DNA from: Lachnospiraceae bacterium
GTDB lineage: Bacteria; Bacillota; Clostridia; Lachnospirales; Lachnospiraceae
DNA: 64,000 nt
Direction of reading: 5' to 3'
Assembly: GCA_017445585.1 (NCBI GenBank)
Contig: JAFSTX010000033.1
Location: 16,686 to 80,685 of the forward strand
Position 1 is the stretch's first letter; each line of letters begins with the position of its first letter. A model generated the notes under the pieces. That model had not been told where the DNA came from. It saw only the letters and a list, made by a program, of their open reading frames with translations, and made no database searches. The position numbers and the translations under genes are program-made. Shown here in pieces: positions 36,201 through 42,209 of this stretch.

Positions 36201-38660
36201 CATAATGACGCGAATATGCGGCATATCATGAATGGCGGGATAAACGTTCCGGATTACAGGCTTCTCAGTAAGGGCAAGACCGCCGAGGCTTATGCAAGAG
36301 GTACCAGGATAAAGCTTACGCCCACGCAGGTGAGAGCAATTACACTGGGCATGACTCCCAAGGAAAGAGCCTTTGCTGATCTGTGCAGGAATTACTATGA
36401 GAACGTCAGTAAGCCTGCACTGAATGAGGTGAGCAATGACAAGCTTGGTTATTCCATAGCCAAGGTAGACGATTATTACAGAATACCTGTTAATAAGAAC
36501 TTCCTGCAGACGAACTTTGGAGAGTTAAAGAAGGACGGAACGGTAGACGGCATGGGCTTCCTCAAAGAGCGTCAGGAAGGCGCGACTACTCCCATGGATC
36601 TTGTGGGCCTTATGGAGACCATAAACCAGGATATCAGGATGCACGCCAAGTATGTTGGCCTGTCTATCCCCGTGGGAGACTTCAACAGGCTTATGAGCAT
36701 GATGGTTATGGGATATGAGACCTCTGTCATGGATACTCTTGAGAAAACGTGGGGCAGGCCTGCACACCAGTATATTGATGATCTGATGTCACAGCTTCAG
36801 GGCAACGGGCCTAAATCGTCCGCGCTGGATACGGTGAGGAGCAAATACGCATCTGCTGTCCTGCTCGGAAACGTCGGAGTAATGGTCAAACAGGCAGCGT
36901 CTTATCCTACCGCTGCCGCGGTGCTCGGATGGGGTCCCCTTACTAAGGCTATGGGCAACTTCGGGAAACTGTCAGACCATGAGCTTGCCATGATGCGGAA
37001 ATATTCGCCTATGCAGATATACCGCGAAAAGGGCTACGGGACTATTGAACTGGGAGATATAGCCGCAAGGAAGGGCAGCGTCCCTAAGCTCCTCCAGGGC
37101 ATACAGAAGGTGGATATACTGACTACGAGAAAGCTGTTTAAGGCTTGCGAGTATTATGTAAGATCCAATATGCCGGAGATCAAATATAACTCAGAGGAGT
37201 TTTGGCAGGCCGTAGGCGAGCTGCACACCAGGGTAATAGAGAATACGCAGCCAAACTACACCACCATGCAGAGACCGGCAATACTCAGATCCAAAAACCA
37301 GATGACAAGGGCCTTGGTTATGTTCAAGACACAGCCGATGCAGAACTACAATATCCTGTATGAATCGCTGGGAGAGATGATAGCAAAGCACCGTGCGTAT
37401 AAGAGCGGCGGGTCAGAAGCGGATTATAAGCAGGCGCGTAGAGGCTTTGCGAGAGCGTATACGTCTATCGCGGTATCTACCGTAGTATTTGCGGCTATGC
37501 AGCTTCTGTGGGATATGTTCAGGCACAAGACGGAAGAGTACGAGGACGAGGGCGAGATGACGATAGAGTCTGTTGCCAAAGGCCTTGGCATCAAATCCCT
37601 TGCGAGTCTTGCAGGGATGATCCCGCTTGGCGGTGAAGCACTGACCATGATAGAGAACCGCATAGATAATATACTCAGTGAGGCCGGCGGCGAAGCGTTC
37701 TTTAACCAGACGGAGTATGATCTTTCCGCGCCTACGATAGACGCGCTTAACAGCCTCAGAACGGGAATAGAAGCTTTGCTGGATAACTCCGTCAAGCTCT
37801 CCAACTGGGATAGTATGTCCGGTGCGGACCGCGAAAAGGTCCTCCGGAAGATCGAAAGCGCACTGGAAGGCGTGGGGCAGTTTGCCGGTATTCCTGCTGC
37901 GAACGTTCGTAAACTTGTTACGGCTCTGATAGTCAATACGGTATCGCCTATCTCCGGTAAGTACATGGCCGATTACGTACAACTTCGCATAGAAAAGGCT
38001 CCTGCCCAGAATAAGAACGCTTATTTTGATCTGCTATATGAGGCATATAAGAATGATCGGAAGGTCTACGATATGCTTTATGAGGACATGATCGGAAATG
38101 AAGCGTTTGCAACCAGCACCAAGTCCGCACAGGACAATGTTGACAAGGCTATTAAAGACAGGATAAAGGCCGACGAGTCCAAGAGTGAGGACGAGGCTGC
38201 TGACGACTGGCAAAAAGTCTACGATCACGTTTCACAGAGGAATGGATGGGAAAATCTTTCTGTGGATCAGCAGGCAAAGGTGGGTCAGGAGATACAGAAG
38301 TGGGCTGAGGACACGGGCTTTAATGCCAATTATGACAAATATCTGAATGGGGAAGCCCCGGACGAGTCTTTGAAAGATACTACGTCAGGCAAGATAATCT
38401 CCGGTGGAGAGAAAAAAGGTGTAGACGCAATCGGATATTTCAGTTATCTGTCTCAGCTCATGGAAGTAGACCGACCGAACGGTAACGGCAACCTGGGTTC
38501 CTATGACAAAAACGAGATTGCAAATGCCCTGTCAAAGACCAGCGAACTGAGCGACACGGCAAAGCAGTATATCTGGGAGACCAAATATCCCAAGAGCAAG
38601 CTGACGTATAAGGAGTATATCGCCAGCGAAGATTATAAAAAGTGGAAGAGCAACAAGTAA
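27285..38660 (+). CDS. Giant polyvalent virion protein (3791 aa)
   Basis: A single frame of 11.4 kb. Three GVAERY repeats open it (residues 2-31). A hydrophobic, Ala/Gly-rich zone at about 330-430 could contact membrane. Around 920-1020 there is a barnase/EndoU-like toxin pattern (EVEHTEIRHGKNG, residues 943-955). Near 1140-1290 is a RadC/JAB metallopeptidase-like domain with HNHPSGDPSESGAD (1232-1245). A VHNMTQNEL...GLPMPSIAI domain follows at about 1470-1520. A ParB-like segment has GHEGRHRMRA at 2086-2095. A MuF-C-like region (LPLVMKASHVRENIL) starts near 2231. A long coiled coil covers about 2660-2735, and a C-terminal half with a membrane-like helix near 3392 ends it. It fits the polyvalent proteins injected with phage DNA, such as DarB. 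Targets are unknown. Confidence 0.85.
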   Translation: MGVAERYKEKQTSGQKKTGVAERYNERQTGVAERYAQRTGQQLPAQNRPFTDIRTAARSVSNERLVRRAEQDRAYQIALDNLQREQRKHAEETYKATPMYQRAALYQRYMESPEGRESQYTDEDYNYAIADLNARKFVLEEEANHNFRSDADLIKNTEERQRVDQEISRLQAGKRLREWNDLRSSEDFAEKAAYNPDLYNDYEHQRESLGDDPYEYINANPEVRERIRANQSYGIREDNGWSHYDSRDWSGYDDLPQEVKDTYNYIYNTRGKNEANEYLSAAAPLKATFSESLLAGITAPVANALSIFDDDIAHSTALENARAASGDYSWAYKTGSTASNIASMLLLNKGFAAVGRALGASANLASGAIYNALTMGSQSALSQAPYLRTGQITPEEFGRSVGVNAIAGASASIASGLVSTGINDMLVQKGLQTKFNNYLTNAASSSAYAATNTLTQNALSKKKMTDEELAWSLVEGFAYSLISAAVQTGIQNRQTAEYVERLQKELNDGWEEITRTASQSTGGDNSRAQTIARELLAKAQEGRVYIEQMSMPGQQSAKNDILAGYDLLISNFNAIANGLPQSTQVPAAPSGVVSGIRNALQAGISVPEQTAINVPDMQAAPVVTNTVPIVTNTVPIVTNTVPSAGSVASELSAAPGASNISKADLDRISGEYDGSTDEIVYSRGMVEGYNYGLNGYPKDQITADGFYNDLAPAQREYSYALGQNAAAKNKVTSADTEKKLKDLGVGEEGITAFKDGYTVGTDFDTYYKDFTDGYKTGTVDNILELSGEGAKQAVVDGFSARLRDEESGSLPVAAPEARRADVSLETGKSSYTDIQSRIEALEDAQARTNDPAEIDRIEKEIEELQGQLNNSNSVMEGGSYLDSARKKLASFVDAVKKRMATKSGEYIEPIVLSESMSKDLGDKIESAIGINTTGWKTAFAPNEVEHTEIRHGKNGKADHTMADTSDYFNLLDLDRNFSNVGKGKRNTKAYRNKDGSFAPTVEITVPLNTGEMAVIEAVPDTDSKTVYVLSAYKKGTASRVPNTVSSNSPAPYVQNAVGSPAPSAEDNTPNANNGQPLQVKDIQKIVAGHQITLDEYARSINSQKAKSERGQIVKAVTDAQKQAQLIDKNGTRTIALGIVDNFVEKGAVDYESVRLDTKNPEIAASQVAAYGMLLRDPRFETFRILFTKGDRIISVQSFTSRLVDRAYATKGMLDSIIARRNDLKASGYYLMHNHPSGDPSESGADIAMTRRFSQMVPGFKGHIIVDHNKYSYLNASGYSQGGIQTLVSGKAETFEKRIVDHPLLYDVFNGPDKLAQAAVDLVHSKDVGVLMYCDTKGRLRAIEEVKNTFMKSTDAFGQYLADRKTQLGSSRTFLLMTGGIAWDDATYDLQHLFLRNLIFDIIDRGGRSMYKGDSGLTVNIGGRIEYINGTVRDRMDYNPDGTIGEKAFEVKEEFDLKENAEQTKELVAVHNMTQNELAKSLDLGGLPMPSIAIIKARNGHSEYGDVSIVFNKDSIDPRKDPRNKIYSGDAWTPTFPQIEYKANDKVESALRSKYYDLYRKFGDDATRPLYPYGNYAEDQLNRDGGEAGIIEKYSDDKDMMQLFLLDTKGKGVDPVVVETKTEMTADQKAVSQSLIDTLGENTVFEFNIPKGENPLTYRKSWLAEHEKELNPALTKAYMAAYDLSEADAKYSVEQMKPAQKIGEVRNALKFAENEGVSIKTETDRQATEAAIEKAVDKKAYNKWLHSLFDGLEEKSGIYNGKERYAPMGNHRSFEFLHYEVNLENIVKEMRGHENAETIFGGTSIWGSAAKRFRSISEVKADKERLNRMDQEEYDAIRKGFTERLSEIAQSIIKPGQMKENSWENFKLLDDAAGVIGESVRNNRSVNGIIRTLSKYSDWLTNINEETAGKILTLADDIANMPTEYFEAKPERAVGFNEAAAVILPENTDSAVKNKLSDLGVPVYEYPAGDEEARRNALNNTNALFESQIQYGNEQTAAMRRERLEDMIEGSTAGNRKDYARQWITSINPTDFLNMTLGTRNQNREVFDKMPGEYGSTVNERDFTEDLKKSRQTPYLIVDVDSGEVLGHEGRHRMRALEKQGITSAEIGIEFYRSGMLAKELNGYGNPLETIKSMEIFNQRGTGQSITLSDIMPLNNANKEAIMERYGNPGANVLYEEKAGYGVTDGKKYPFLRDDAEDEVHKVTTDTKYGSEVRLTDHSPSIITSQKNTKDLPLVMKASHVRENILSEAEAKKLGLSIKGKHFHRLGEELYLQVINGLDDVDLAYRGTKFAPKPERRENYFLLVSKIKDNDGNTINVPIIVNEHGRYNNVYIDVNRIATVFGRNDINEYIKKQLEKGYLVRVKNKSIKASESPVSLTGNYGNNASTDNVPQSGTKVNPESEKTQLREEITPYTVPAPSDELTATRRELNKALRELKNARQKADYWKGQTRLTKVEKLTDASVNALAKQYAANTELNKAELAKEIKTLGVWALNQPEDFSLGALRDRVRKLAVKLGEAQLPEFTTEWDDNLKDALDFIKASKIRINRSDLPADFFKEGGEGRKKFNKLHLTISDQGSMDSWYQEAHELYPYLFPEDITNPADQLEHVIDLLDNVLVPTKLLIPTDTNSEEYIDWSSEEIMADLVELTLYGKEKPTFADRKEAEKKEAVARAKQEVRAQEAGKRKEALDKLREQAKEHEQQALDKLREKREKQIQSLKDHYKEIQKNARERKIESADRTRLLNVARRLSKLKTYDVTKDYINSLIGDLDLVSKGITKRSLEDLVSLKAWYDDEVESNPDFIPDELTKKRLDRLSKTRISNMDIQDVRDLTDVLLNIEHALSTSRKFHNKQIRIETYQAGLNTITDLENSGGVKNQSSKRYSAAISLLRPETLALKLVGYNRNSPLYQLTRELSKGENKRIAYQNEAEEMLRPFTSDKDFVKFINSERIEIGGLGENGNQKAVITPNLRMSLYMHSHNDANMRHIMNGGINVPDYRLLSKGKTAEAYARGTRIKLTPTQVRAITLGMTPKERAFADLCRNYYENVSKPALNEVSNDKLGYSIAKVDDYYRIPVNKNFLQTNFGELKKDGTVDGMGFLKERQEGATTPMDLVGLMETINQDIRMHAKYVGLSIPVGDFNRLMSMMVMGYETSVMDTLEKTWGRPAHQYIDDLMSQLQGNGPKSSALDTVRSKYASAVLLGNVGVMVKQAASYPTAAAVLGWGPLTKAMGNFGKLSDHELAMMRKYSPMQIYREKGYGTIELGDIAARKGSVPKLLQGIQKVDILTTRKLFKACEYYVRSNMPEIKYNSEEFWQAVGELHTRVIENTQPNYTTMQRPAILRSKNQMTRALVMFKTQPMQNYNILYESLGEMIAKHRAYKSGGSEADYKQARRGFARAYTSIAVSTVVFAAMQLLWDMFRHKTEEYEDEGEMTIESVAKGLGIKSLASLAGMIPLGGEALTMIENRIDNILSEAGGEAFFNQTEYDLSAPTIDALNSLRTGIEALLDNSVKLSNWDSMSGADREKVLRKIESALEGVGQFAGIPAANVRKLVTALIVNTVSPISGKYMADYVQLRIEKAPAQNKNAYFDLLYEAYKNDRKVYDMLYEDMIGNEAFATSTKSAQDNVDKAIKDRIKADESKSEDEAADDWQKVYDHVSQRNGWENLSVDQQAKVGQEIQKWAEDTGFNANYDKYLNGEAPDESLKDTTSGKIISGGEKKGVDAIGYFSYLSQLMEVDRPNGNGNLGSYDKNEIANALSKTSELSDTAKQYIWETKYPKSKLTYKEYIASEDYKKWKSNK
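29148..29210 (+). repeat. Three 21-bp tandem repeats in the giant gene
   Basis: Three in-frame copies of a 21-base unit, the last two identical, encode three rounds of a VTNTVP heptad. The repeat lies in a Pro/Ala/Val-rich linker between the hydrophobic zone and the first enzyme-like domain. Confidence 0.9.
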
Positions 38661-38665
38661 CTAAC

Positions 38666-38687
38666 AGGGGAGGGGCAACCCTCCCCT
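38666..38687. other. Strong GC hairpin between the giant gene and the toxin gene
   Basis: A 9-bp stem (AGGGGAGGG with CCCTCCCCT) closes on a GCAA tetraloop between converging genes. The expected T-run is absent on both strands, so it is a probable but atypical terminator or mRNA 3'-end stabiliser. Confidence 0.6.
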
Positions 38688-38695
38688 AAAACTCG

Positions 38696-39094
38696 TTATA
38701 GATTGTCCGTAATTAGAGTAGGCTGTATTCCCATATTTTCAATATATTCGAAGATAGACTTCATTATCTCGGGTTTGACATAGCCTATATGGGTATATGA
38801 AAGCTTTTCTTTATTAAAAAAGAATAACTGATCAACTTTAAGATACCCGGACTTTCCATTGTCCGGGACTGTTACGGTATCGGTGTTTTCGATTAAGTAG
38901 TTCCCGGGATATTTCAGCTTTTTCTGTTTATGTTCCTCTGACTTAAAAGATGACAAAACGCTTGTAACGATGTCATAATCAAGACTGCCGATTTTGCCGT
39001 TTTCATCACTGACAACTACAAAAGAATGGCGTCCAAGCTGAACGCCATTACTTGTATAATCACTTACAAGTATGATATCTCCAACTTTACACAT
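38696..39094 (-). CDS. Putative type II toxin, PemK/MazF-like
   Basis: A 132-residue protein that opens CKVGDIILVSDYTSNG and continues GRHSFVVVSDENG, the beta-barrel start typical of PemK/MazF-type proteins. Members cut RNA, and that is the predicted activity. Its start lies 31 bases inside the upstream gene, a small probable antitoxin. It is on the minus strand, opposite to all other phage genes, and is AT-richer than them, so it is likely a moron acquired separately. GGAG precedes the ATG. The family match is partial in the C-terminal half. Confidence 0.6.
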   Translation of the reverse strand: MCKVGDIILVSDYTSNGVQLGRHSFVVVSDENGKIGSLDYDIVTSVLSSFKSEEHKQKKLKYPGNYLIENTDTVTVPDNGKSGYLKVDQLFFFNKEKLSYTHIGYVKPEIMKSIFEYIENMGIQPTLITDNL

Positions 39095-39249
39095 CCGTCT
39101 TTTTCTCCATGAGCTTCTTTTACTACAACTTTCTTTTTACCATCAAGCACATCCTGGCTCCAGTTTATCGGGGCAACGTCTTTCAGCGCTTCCTGTGTGG
39201 TGGTTATCCCGTTTGCGCGGAGTTTGAGTTTTTCTATATCAAGCTTCAC
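39064..39249 (-). CDS. Putative antitoxin
   Basis: A 61-residue protein starting VKLDIEKLKLRANG with ALKDVAPINWSQDVLDGKKKVVVK in the middle. Size, order before the toxin and the 31-base overlap are those of a type II antitoxin. GTG 39249 is preferred because AGAAGG lies eight bases upstream; a GTG nine bases earlier abuts that site and is unlikely. No classical DNA-binding domain is obvious. Confidence 0.6.
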   Translation of the reverse strand: MKLDIEKLKLRANGITTTQEALKDVAPINWSQDVLDGKKKVVVKEAHGEKDGCVKLEISYL

Positions 39250-39295
39250 AGTCAACACCTTCTTTCCGTTCAGACGACTGTTATCTGTTGCATCT

Positions 39296-39324
39296 ATTAT
39301 GCTGTTTTCTCGAAGTTAAGTCAA
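39296..39324 (-). promoter_or_regulatory. Promoter of the toxin-antitoxin pair
   Basis: On the minus strand TTGACT (39324-39319) and CATAAT (39301-39296) are separated by exactly 17 bases and point into the antitoxin gene, about 45 bases upstream of its start. Confidence 0.7.
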
Positions 39325-39374
39325 TAAAAAAACTATAAAAAATGAAAAGTGGAATTACTGTTTTCAAAAAAACT

Positions 39375-39411
39375 GCGTAAATCCGTTATTTCTCGGGGTG
39401 GTTACGCTTTT
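39375..39411 (+). repeat. Copy 2 of the repeated terminator-like element
   Basis: CTCGGGGTGGTTACGCTTTT at 39392-39411 equals 16122-16141. Here GCGTAA (39375-39380) pairs with TTACGC (39402-39407), so the stem is conserved although the left arm differs in sequence. It stands 41 bases before the fibre start codon. Confidence 0.7.
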
Positions 39412-39452
39412 GCAGAAACGCCTTTATTGTTAACTAAAACAGGAGGGACATC

Positions 39453-41651
39453 ATGAACAACGTTAAGTATAGAGTCACTATTGATCTTCAGGACGCATCG
39501 TCTCCGCTGATCTTTCCGATCCGTCAGGATGATACCGGCAGAGAGATACACTTCTCGTTTTCCGAGAAGGGCAAGCCGTATATGCTGGATAACTGCACCG
39601 CGATCTTCCGCGCCAAGAGGCAGTCCGGGGACGTGCTGTTCAACTACTGCACCATCGAGAACAACGCGGCAATATATCAGCTTACGTCCCAGACCTCCGC
39701 AGTATGCGGCGATCTGGAGTGCGAGATATCTCTGATAGGAGTTGACGAGAAGCAGATCACATCCGCAAGGTTTATCCTTAAGGTGATGGACACCTTATAT
39801 GACGACAGTGAAGTTGAGGCACAGGACGAGTTTACGGAGCTGGTCGAGGCCATATCACAGACTCAGAATCTGAACATCAGTGTTGCACGTGTAACGTCCG
39901 GCGTAATGGTTACCGTTACACATAAGGACGGGACGCAGACCTCTGTGGTCGTGGCGGATGGCGCGAAGGGAGATAAAGGCGATAAAGGCGATAAAGGCGA
40001 TAAAGGCGATACGGGTGCCACTGGCCCGCAGGGCATTCAGGGTCCCAAAGGCGATAAGGGTGACCCCGGCGAAGATGCAGTAGTTGACCCCACGCTCTCC
40101 CATGCCGGTGAAGCCGCTGACGCAAAGGCAACGGGTGATGCACTTGCGGGAAAGGTTGATAAGATCGCCGGCAAGGGTCTGTCAACAAACGATTATACCA
40201 ATGGGCAGAAGGATAAGACCGATAGGATAAGCATTGGCGGCTATGGAAGCGGGTATGATGTAGAGCTTGAGAGCAAGCAGTTTGATACAGAGGTGGCTAT
40301 GCTTGCCCTCATTCCCAATGACGGGGATGTTGATACGCATATTGAAGTCGCTAAAAAAACGGATGACGGCGGAGACTATTTTTATGATCCCATTCGGATA
40401 GAGGGTGTTGACACTCCCGTGCAGAGTACCGATGCCGCGAATAAAGAGTATGTGGACTCTGCTCTTGCGGATAAGATGGACAAGGTGAATCCCACGGGTA
40501 GTGGAACATTTACTTTTGAGGGAAATGGTTCTTTTGGTGGCACGTTTGAGCATGGTAATGAAGTCATTCCACAAACTGTTGATGCTGACCAAGCCTTCGC
40601 TTTTGGAGCAGGCAACACGATACAAGAAGGTGCTGATTGGTCATTCTCTATGGGATATGGCAACACGATAAGTGGTTATGGCAGTTTTGCCGAGGGCAAT
40701 CGGCAGGTTGTGTCGGGTAATTCTGCACATGCAGAAGGGTATAACAATGTTGCGTCTGGAAGCCCTTCTCATGCTGAGGGCGAACAAACCCAAGCCACGG
40801 CTAATTCCACGCACGCTGAGGGCAGAGAGACAAAAGCAGATAAGTATGCAAGCCACGCAGAAGGTATGTATTCTGTTGCTGGCGAATCAGCACAATCAAG
40901 TGAAACGATAGCCGATATATCAGTAGATCAAAGATGCTCTCACGCCGAAGGCTTTGCAACCAAAGCATTCAAACTTGGCGCACACGCAGAAGGTTATAGA
41001 AGCGTGGCCACAAATGGTGGAGCGCACGCAGAAGGCAATCAGACTACTGCAAGTGGAAAAGCCGCACACGCAGAAGGGACTTCAACACAGGCTACAGGCG
41101 ACCATTCCCACGCAGAAGGGGTTAGGTCATTAGCAAGTGGCGCACAATCACACGCTGAAGGTGGTTCTGATAGCGTCAGTGAGTATAGTATCGCATCGGG
41201 TATCCGTTCTCACGCAGAAGGGTATGTAACAACAGCAAGCGGTCACGCATCCCACGCAGAAGGAAATAGGACCGGATCGAGAGGCAATGGCTCTCATTCA
41301 GAAGGCAGAGAAACAATCGCATCAGCAAACTATTCACATGCTGAAGGGTATGGTACGTCGGCTACAAAATCTGGTGCGCATGCTGAAGGGCGGTTATCGT
41401 CAGCGGATGGTGAATATGCTCATGCTGAAGGGAGCCAAACTATCGCTTCGGGTTTAAGGTCGCACGCTGAAGGCAATCAGACATCAGCATCGGCACAACA
41501 GGCACACGCGGAAGGAAAAAGCACCATAGCAAGCGGTGAGAACTCCCATAGCGAAGGAAGTGGGGCGCAAGCCACAGGTAGTGCTTCGCACGCTGAAGGT
41601 AGTGGAAGCGTTGCATCTGGGTCTTGTTCTCACGGGTTGCGAATTGCATAA
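39453..41651 (+). CDS. Tail fibre with collagen-like and YadA-like repeats
   Basis: A 732-residue fibre. Residues 1-120 resemble the N-terminal domain of BppU-type baseplate/fibre proteins (YRVTIDLQDASSPLIFPIRQ). A collagen-like GDKGDKGD/GPQGIQGPKG stretch follows at about 170-205. A beta/helical region leads to about 20 copies of a 12-16-residue repeat with the core SHAEG (18 HAEG, 2 HSEG), the pattern of YadA-type trimeric adhesin heads. The stop lies inside the right attachment core: the last repeat breaks off as CSHGLRIA where CSHAEG is expected. The receptor-binding tip therefore seems to be missing. AGGAGGG precedes ATG 39453. Confidence 0.85.
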   Translation: MNNVKYRVTIDLQDASSPLIFPIRQDDTGREIHFSFSEKGKPYMLDNCTAIFRAKRQSGDVLFNYCTIENNAAIYQLTSQTSAVCGDLECEISLIGVDEKQITSARFILKVMDTLYDDSEVEAQDEFTELVEAISQTQNLNISVARVTSGVMVTVTHKDGTQTSVVVADGAKGDKGDKGDKGDKGDTGATGPQGIQGPKGDKGDPGEDAVVDPTLSHAGEAADAKATGDALAGKVDKIAGKGLSTNDYTNGQKDKTDRISIGGYGSGYDVELESKQFDTEVAMLALIPNDGDVDTHIEVAKKTDDGGDYFYDPIRIEGVDTPVQSTDAANKEYVDSALADKMDKVNPTGSGTFTFEGNGSFGGTFEHGNEVIPQTVDADQAFAFGAGNTIQEGADWSFSMGYGNTISGYGSFAEGNRQVVSGNSAHAEGYNNVASGSPSHAEGEQTQATANSTHAEGRETKADKYASHAEGMYSVAGESAQSSETIADISVDQRCSHAEGFATKAFKLGAHAEGYRSVATNGGAHAEGNQTTASGKAAHAEGTSTQATGDHSHAEGVRSLASGAQSHAEGGSDSVSEYSIASGIRSHAEGYVTTASGHASHAEGNRTGSRGNGSHSEGRETIASANYSHAEGYGTSATKSGAHAEGRLSSADGEYAHAEGSQTIASGLRSHAEGNQTSASAQQAHAEGKSTIASGENSHSEGSGAQATGSASHAEGSGSVASGSCSHGLRIA
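41635..41649. other. Right attachment repeat (attR core)
   Basis: Exact copy of the 15-base core at 12590-12604. It forms the last codons of the fibre gene, and the host rpmF promoter begins 11 bases to its right. Confidence 0.8.
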
Positions 41652-41660
41652 AAAAAGTTG

Positions 41661-41688
41661 TTGACAAAGATCGTCATGATGGTATAAT
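41661..41688 (+). promoter_or_regulatory. rpmF promoter
   Basis: TTGACA (41661-41666) and TATAAT (41683-41688) with a 16-base spacer. The integration site leaves this promoter intact, so the prophage should not silence rpmF. Confidence 0.85.
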
Positions 41689-41743
41689 CATAAAGCACGT
41701 TTTGAAAAGAAGCGCCATTAATCAGTGAACGGAGGCGAAAAAT

Positions 41744-41926
41744 ATGTCTATTTGTCCTAAGAATAAATCCTCAAAGGCTCGCAGAGACAGCCGCAGAGCA
41801 AATTGGAAGATGAGCGATGCGACTCTCGTTAAGTGCAGCAAGTGCGGAGCTCTTATGGTTCCTCACAGAGTCTGCAAGGCCTGCGGAGCATACAATAAGA
41901 GAGAGATCATCCCTCAGGAGGATTGA
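41744..41926 (+). CDS. rpmF: Ribosomal protein L32
   Basis: A 60-residue large-subunit protein with the typical basic start (KNKSSKARRDSRRANW) and two zinc knuckles, CSKCG near residue 31 and CKACG near residue 45, followed by YNKRE. It is therefore the zinc-binding form of L32. ACGGAGG precedes ATG 41744. It follows the prophage directly and is in turn followed by two tRNA genes. Confidence 0.93.
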   Translation: MSICPKNKSSKARRDSRRANWKMSDATLVKCSKCGALMVPHRVCKACGAYNKREIIPQED

Positions 41927-41956
41927 TCATATACGATGGAAGTTTGACTTCCATAT

Positions 41957-42040
41957 GCGGTTGTGGCGGAATTGGCATACGCGCATGATTCAGGTTCATG
42001 TCCATGTACTTGGGTGAGGGTTCAAGTCCCTCCAACCGCA
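41957..42040 (+). tRNA. tRNA-Leu (CAG)
   Basis: The acceptor stem GCGGTTG pairs with CAACCGC. The anticodon stem CATGA/TCATG holds the loop TTCAGGT with anticodon CAG, a long variable arm follows, and the T arm is GAGGG-TTCAAGT-CCCTC. CCA is not encoded. The long variable arm and anticodon agree on leucine. Confidence 0.93.
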
Positions 42041-42071
42041 CTTATGCAGCTCAGGCTGTGTGTTATCTTTT

Positions 42072-42145
<74 letters not shown>

Positions 42146-42148
42146 CGA

Positions 42149-42180
42149 AAGTCTCCCGGATCAGTCCGGGGGACTTTTTT
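42149..42180 (+). terminator. Terminator after the tRNA genes
   Basis: A 12-bp stem with one G-T pair (42149-42160 with 42165-42176), a TCAG loop and a run of six T ends the rpmF-tRNA transcript. Confidence 0.9.
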
Positions 42181-42209
42181 GGTGTTTTTCTCACATTTTC
42201 GGGTATACA

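Larger units (their letters stand above)
12590..41649. mobile_element. Prophage (about 29 kb), probably cryptic or helper-dependent
   Basis: A phage genome bounded by 15-bp direct repeats and inserted between rlmB and rpmF. It contains small accessory genes (12716-16072), small and large terminase, portal, protease, scaffold, N4-gp56-type capsid, connector and tail proteins, a giant polyvalent protein and a fibre, all on the plus strand except a toxin-antitoxin pair. Integrase or recombinase, primase, polymerase, helicase, holin and endolysin are all absent. One recombination gene is truncated and the fibre ends inside a repeat unit at the right att core. The virion genes have intact frames, including one of 11.4 kb, so decay is either recent or resisted by selection. 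Confidence 0.88.

Noticed and set aside
39453..41651. Diversity-generating retroelement target in the fibre
   Set aside because: No reverse transcriptase, template repeat or adenine-biased variable copy is present in the window.
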